This document shows positions 29,217-32,428 of a stretch of 32,428 bases of DNA, one piece after another. A model generated the notes under the pieces. The model saw only the letters and a list, made by a program, of their open reading frames with translations, ran no database searches and was not told the DNA's origin. The DNA comes from Methylobacterium sp. J-076 (GTDB lineage: Bacteria > Pseudomonadota > Alphaproteobacteria > Rhizobiales > Beijerinckiaceae): assembly GCF_022829405.1 (NCBI RefSeq), contig NZ_JAKSXW010000020.1, positions 1-32,428 on the forward strand, in the 5' to 3' direction. Both the position numbers and the translations under genes were made by a program. Each line of letters begins with the position of its first letter. Within the stretch, counting starts at the first letter, position 1.

Positions 29217-30914
29217 TCAGATCGCCAGGGGCCAGAACCCCATCCGGCGCACGGTCTCCTGGACCCCCTCGAGGGACTGCAGGTAGGCGAGCATCGCGTC
29301 GTCCGGCGGCATCTTGCTGTTGGCGGGCGGCGGCAGGTTCAGATCGAGGAAATGCCGCGTGTAGATCGTCGTGAAGGCGACGGTCTTCTTGCGCGTGTAG
29401 CATTGCACGTGCCGCCGATGGCGGAGGCCGGTCATGAAGACCCGGTCGCACCACGGCGTGAGGATCCGCGGCATGCTGGACCAGAGCTGGTTCACCTCGA
29501 AGGCGGCGCGCGAGAGCACGATGCAGCTCGTATCCACGTGCCGCAATTCCATTTCGTCCTGCTCCACGACGGGGATCTGCTCCCCGTCGGGCCCGAAATA
29601 GTGCCGCCACGAACAGGCGACGCTCGCCCCGGTCTCGCGCATGGCCTCGAGCATGCTGGAGAGATGATCCGGATAGTACCAGTTGTCGGCGTCCAGAAAC
29701 GCCATGAACTCCGCGCCGTTGGTCTCCGCGATCACCGTTCCGATGGCGCGGGGCGTGTTGCCGTTGTCGCCATGCGCCTTCGGCAACCTGACATGCAGGA
29801 CATCCCAGCCATCGATCTCCTCGCGGGGATGTCCGTCGGCGATCATCACGTGGGTGAGACGCGCCTCGATTTGCTGCGCCATCACGCTCTCGTGGCACCG
29901 CCGCAGAACGTCGAGGGACTCCTGGTAGTAGGGAGTCACGATGAAGATGTGGGGACCCTGCTGCCGCAGGTAGGAGGAATAAGACGTCACAGGGATATCC
30001 GCGATATTCTTGAATGTGGAACGATCAACTTTGACGACTTTGCGATTTTTCTTTTTGGCCGACCTCTCGGCGAGATCGGCATTGGTGTGGGAATACGTGT
30101 CGATCTCATCGTGATCGAGATGGCCCTTCACCTTGGCGGGCACGCCACAGCCGGGACAGAACCGGTCCACCTGTCCGTGAAAGTCATCCAAGGGCCGCTC
30201 CCACCAGCCGGGGACGACGTCCATCCCATGCTCGCCGCCCCGGGCGAGATCGAAGGCGGCGGCCACTTCGCAGAAATAGGCTTTCAGGCCCCCGCGCACC
30301 TGGACGATGGAGGCCGACCAGTTCTGGTTGACGTCGCAGCGGCCGATGCGCTCCCACATCTCCACCGGCTCGTAGAGATCCTGAATCGCGGCCAGCAGCG
30401 ACGAGTGGTCGGAATGGCCCCCGTGGTACCACCCGAGATCCTTCAGGGGCTTCAGGGATTCCACACCGCGCGCGCTGTTGTGCGGGTTCAGGTTGAAGAC
30501 CCCGAACGTCTCCATGCTGAGCTCCGCATGTTTGAAGACGTTGTTGGTCCAGAGACCGCGCTGCCCCTTGTCCGGCACCTCCTCGACGAAGATCTCGCAC
30601 AACTCCGCGAATTTCGGATGCATGCACGGATTGCCACCGATGACGGCGATCGTGCCGGGGTATCCCCGGAGGCTTCGGAGGGCGAGCCGGAAGTTGTCCG
30701 GCGACATGTCCCAATGCTTGTCTTGGTTGACCAGCAGGCGGGTGCAGTTGGAGCAGCCGAGGTCGCACTTGTTGGTGATGTCGATGCAGATGATCTTCAT
30801 CTGCGCCGGAGCGCGCATGGCCGAGAGGGCCCTGCGGCGCGCCTCCTGAACCTGCACTGCGCCGGATTGGACCGGCTGGGCGACGGGGGCCTCGGGGATC
30901 GGTGTGGCGTTCAC
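29217..30914 (-). CDS. Radical SAM (SPASM-like)/GT2 glycosyltransferase fusion protein
   Basis: A 565-residue two-domain protein. Residues about 38-260 are a radical SAM domain: the [4Fe-4S] motif Cys50-x3-Cys54-x2-Cys57 (NKCDLGCSNCTRL), the GGNPCMHP (93-100) equivalent of GGEPLLHP, and four later cysteines (193, 215, 253, 256; FCPGCG) that could bind an auxiliary SPASM-like cluster. A basic linker (AKKKNRKVVK, 286-295) leads to a GT2/GT-A domain (about 320-520): HIFIVTPYYQE, then FMAFLDADNWYYPDHLSSML with the DxD-type metal site 408-410. It starts at GTG 30914, two bases after the UDP-xylose synthase stop, so it is translationally coupled; ATG 30818 is a later alternative. Function unknown: modification and transfer of a sugar is a guess. 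GC falls to 24 of 60 at 30001-30060, at the linker. Confidence 0.82.
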   Translation of the reverse strand: MNATPIPEAPVAQPVQSGAVQVQEARRRALSAMRAPAQMKIICIDITNKCDLGCSNCTRLLVNQDKHWDMSPDNFRLALRSLRGYPGTIAVIGGNPCMHPKFAELCEIFVEEVPDKGQRGLWTNNVFKHAELSMETFGVFNLNPHNSARGVESLKPLKDLGWYHGGHSDHSSLLAAIQDLYEPVEMWERIGRCDVNQNWSASIVQVRGGLKAYFCEVAAAFDLARGGEHGMDVVPGWWERPLDDFHGQVDRFCPGCGVPAKVKGHLDHDEIDTYSHTNADLAERSAKKKNRKVVKVDRSTFKNIADIPVTSYSSYLRQQGPHIFIVTPYYQESLDVLRRCHESVMAQQIEARLTHVMIADGHPREEIDGWDVLHVRLPKAHGDNGNTPRAIGTVIAETNGAEFMAFLDADNWYYPDHLSSMLEAMRETGASVACSWRHYFGPDGEQIPVVEQDEMELRHVDTSCIVLSRAAFEVNQLWSSMPRILTPWCDRVFMTGLRHRRHVQCYTRKKTVAFTTIYTRHFLDLNLPPPANSKMPPDDAMLAYLQSLEGVQETVRRMGFWPLAI

Positions 30915-30916
30915 GG

Positions 30917-31855
30917 TCAGTCCATCAGGGATCGAAAGTAGCGGATCGTCTCCCGCAGACCGTCTTCCAGCTGCACCTTCGGCTGCCAGCCGAGATGCGT
31001 GCGGGCCAGCTCGATCTCGGGCCTGCGCTGCCGGGGGTCGTCGATGGGCAGGGGACGGTGGACGATCCGGCTCCGGGAGCCCACCAGCCGCAGCACGCAT
31101 TCGGCCAGTTCGAGGATCGAGAACTCCGCCGGGTTGCCGATATTGATCGGGCCGCCGAACTCGGGGGGCTGATCCATCACCCGGATCATCGCCTCGATGA
31201 GGTCGTCCACGTAGCAGAAGCTGCGGGTCTGCTGCCCGTCCCCGTAGATCGTGATCGGCTCGCCGCGCAGGGCCTGCAGGATGAAGTTGCTCACGACCCG
31301 GCCGTCGTCGGGCCGCATCCGGGGGCCGTAGGTGTTGAAGATGCGCACGACCTTGGTGTCGAGCCCGTACTGGCGCCGGTAATCGAAGAACAGCGTCTCG
31401 GCGCAGCGCTTCCCCTCGTCGTAGCAGGCGCGTGGCCCGATCGGGTTGACGTTGCCCCAGTACCCCTCCGCCTGCGGATGGACGATCGGGTCGCCATAGA
31501 CCTCGGAGGTCGATGCCTGGAGGATCCGGGCTTTCACCCGTTTGGCGAGGCCGAGCATGTTGGTCGCGCCGACGACGCACGTCTTCGTCGTCTGGACCGG
31601 ATCGACCTGATAGTGGATCGGCGAGGCCGGGCAGGCGAGATTGAAGATCTGTTTCACTTCCACGTAGAGCGGGAAGGTGATGTCGTGCCGGAGGGACTCG
31701 AACCGGGGTTCCGCCGCCAGATGGGCGATGTTTCGCTTGGCCCCGGTGAAATAGTTGTCGGCACAGACGACGTCGTTTCCACGAGCGATCAACCGATCGC
31801 AGAGGTGCGACCCCAGAAATCCAGCCCCTCCCGTCACGAGGATCGGCATCGTCAT
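30917..31855 (-). CDS. uxs: UDP-glucuronate decarboxylase (UDP-xylose synthase) family
   Basis: A 312-residue short-chain dehydrogenase/reductase of the extended type. The NAD-binding motif is [15 protein letters not shown] (8-22). [27 protein letters not shown] and [25 protein letters not shown] are characteristic of Uxs. The catalytic Tyr-x3-Lys is YDEGKR, followed by [22 protein letters not shown] and [19 protein letters not shown]. Uxs converts UDP-glucuronate to UDP-xylose, a donor for glycans. It lies first in a two-gene operon with the radical SAM/GT2 fusion. No gene for making UDP-glucuronate adjoins it. ATG 31855 is preceded by GTAGGT; ATG 31849 is an alternative. It is single-domain (no ArnA-type formyltransferase). 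Confidence 0.92.
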   Translation of the reverse strand: MTMPILVTGGAGFLGSHLCDRLIARGNDVVCADNYFTGAKRNIAHLAAEPRFESLRHDITFPLYVEVKQIFNLACPASPIHYQVDPVQTTKTCVVGATNMLGLAKRVKARILQASTSEVYGDPIVHPQAEGYWGNVNPIGPRACYDEGKRCAETLFFDYRRQYGLDTKVVRIFNTYGPRMRPDDGRVVSNFILQALRGEPITIYGDGQQTRSFCYVDDLIEAMIRVMDQPPEFGGPINIGNPAEFSILELAECVLRLVGSRSRIVHRPLPIDDPRQRRPEIELARTHLGWQPKVQLEDGLRETIRYFRSLMD

Positions 31856-32296
31856 GACCTACGGGTCCGCTGGCGAATGGGGGGTGGATTGGTGAGCGGC
31901 GGCGAACAGCCCATTTCGGCCAACCCTTTTGCACACGGACGGCACAACAGGCTGCCCCGCACAGCGAACTAGCGCAAATCCAAGCGTGTGGGAACTATTA
32001 TATCTGCAAACTCAAATATTCGATTTGCAAGTGCAGTAGATATTATTGTTAAATCTACAGTTGTGCAGGTTGGCGAGGTCGATCCCATCCGGGGACACTG
32101 CCGCCATGGGGGAGGGCGGTCCGGCAGCGATCCTGCGAAGGCTCGCGATGGCATTGGGGATCCGGGGATGTGAGGTGAAAAGGTCGGCGGGGTCTCACCC
32201 GGCGACAGGCCGTGGGGCTCAGCCCAGCACGGTTCGAAGACGCCGCAAACCCGTCACCCCTTCGTGGGCCTGTTCTGCCGCCATCGAGCGCGCACG
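31856..32296. other. 440-base gap with a sharply AT-rich core, likely uxs promoter region
   Basis: No convincing gene. The core 31981-32040 has 23 G/C of 60 (38%), far below the window. On the minus strand it holds a perfect -10-like TATAAT (31997-32002), about 140 bases before the uxs ATG, but no clear -35. Imperfect palindromes are present (GCAAA/TTTGC at 32006-32028; TATCTGCA at 32001-32008 and TGCAGTAGATA at 32032-32042). This may be a regulator-binding region or a scar of inserted DNA. Confidence 0.45.
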
Positions 32297-32329
32297 AAAA
32301 AACCCGCCCTGTCTTTCGACGGGGCGGGT
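32297..32329 (-). terminator. Rho-independent terminator of tRNA-fMet
   Basis: On the minus strand, ACCCGCCC (complement of 32322-32329) and GGGCGGGT (complement of 32302-32309) form a stem with a 12-base loop, followed by six T residues (32297-32302). It lies 17 bases after the 3' end of the tRNA, a textbook position. Confidence 0.9.
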
Positions 32330-32345
32330 GTGGTGGTGTGGGATT

Positions 32346-32422
<77 letters not shown>

Positions 32423-32428
32423 GCAAAC

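Noticed and set aside
30915..31934. An upstream extension of the radical SAM/GT2 frame to 905 residues
   Set aside because: The extra part overlaps the whole uxs gene in another frame and is Arg/Pro-rich shadow sequence. The real start is near 30914 (GTG) or 30818 (ATG).
31988..32173. A 61-residue plus-strand frame in the AT-rich gap
   Set aside because: It begins with GTG without a Shine-Dalgarno; the first half is AT-rich and the second half GC-rich shadow-like sequence. There is no recognisable motif.

Overview
The window looks like chromosome of a GC-rich alphaproteobacterium, most likely a member of Methylobacteriaceae (Methylobacterium/Methylorubrum-like). The evidence is the very high GC, an alphaproteobacterial F0 gene order (atpI-atpB-atpE-b'-b), a CcrM-type GANTC adenine methyltransferase, a SahR-type methionine-cycle regulator next to metF and metH, and several families of GC-rich palindromic repeats between genes. 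The genus is inferred from protein character and was not tested by search.

Layout. 1-4460: the 3' end of a SUF iron-sulfur assembly operon (sufB tail, sufC, sufD, sufS, sufT), interrupted by two different palindromic repeat elements. 4461-5732: small poorly known genes (a 98-aa membrane protein, a possible 29-aa membrane microprotein, an 84-aa protein) and about 520 bases with no gene. 5828-7527: a YadG/YadH-type ABC exporter. 7679-11915: an alpha/beta hydrolase, an FkbM-type methyltransferase, sfsA, a CinA-N/MoaB-like protein and a formate/nitrite-type transporter. 11931-13208: a type II NADH dehydrogenase. 13331-16039: the F0 operon of ATP synthase on the minus strand, with a near-consensus promoter at 16102-16130. 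16234-18805: a Tat-targeted DsbA-like thiol protein and a DUF721/DciA-like protein, divergent from mutY. 18929-20134: ccrM. 20597-24190: an RlpA-like protein, an O-antigen-ligase-like membrane protein, a DUF2937 protein and sahR. 24292-29113: metF and metH. 29217-31855: a UDP-glucuronate decarboxylase gene followed, two bases later, by an unusual radical SAM/glycosyltransferase fusion. 32346-32422: initiator tRNA-fMet with its terminator.

How the genes work together. The SUF genes build Fe-S clusters, which several proteins here need (MutY, the radical SAM protein). SahR, MetF and MetH form a methyl-cycle module: a perfect 16-bp palindrome overlaps the sahR start codon and is probably the SahR operator, and metF and metH remake methionine from homocysteine. 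The methyl cycle supplies S-adenosylmethionine to enzymes such as CcrM, the FkbM-type methyltransferase and the radical SAM protein.

The most novel item is the 565-residue protein at 29217-30914. It joins a radical SAM domain with four further cysteines (SPASM-like) to a GT2 glycosyltransferase, and appears translationally coupled to a UDP-xylose-forming enzyme. A local fall in GC to 40% coincides with the inter-domain linker. No mobile element, integrase or CRISPR array was seen.
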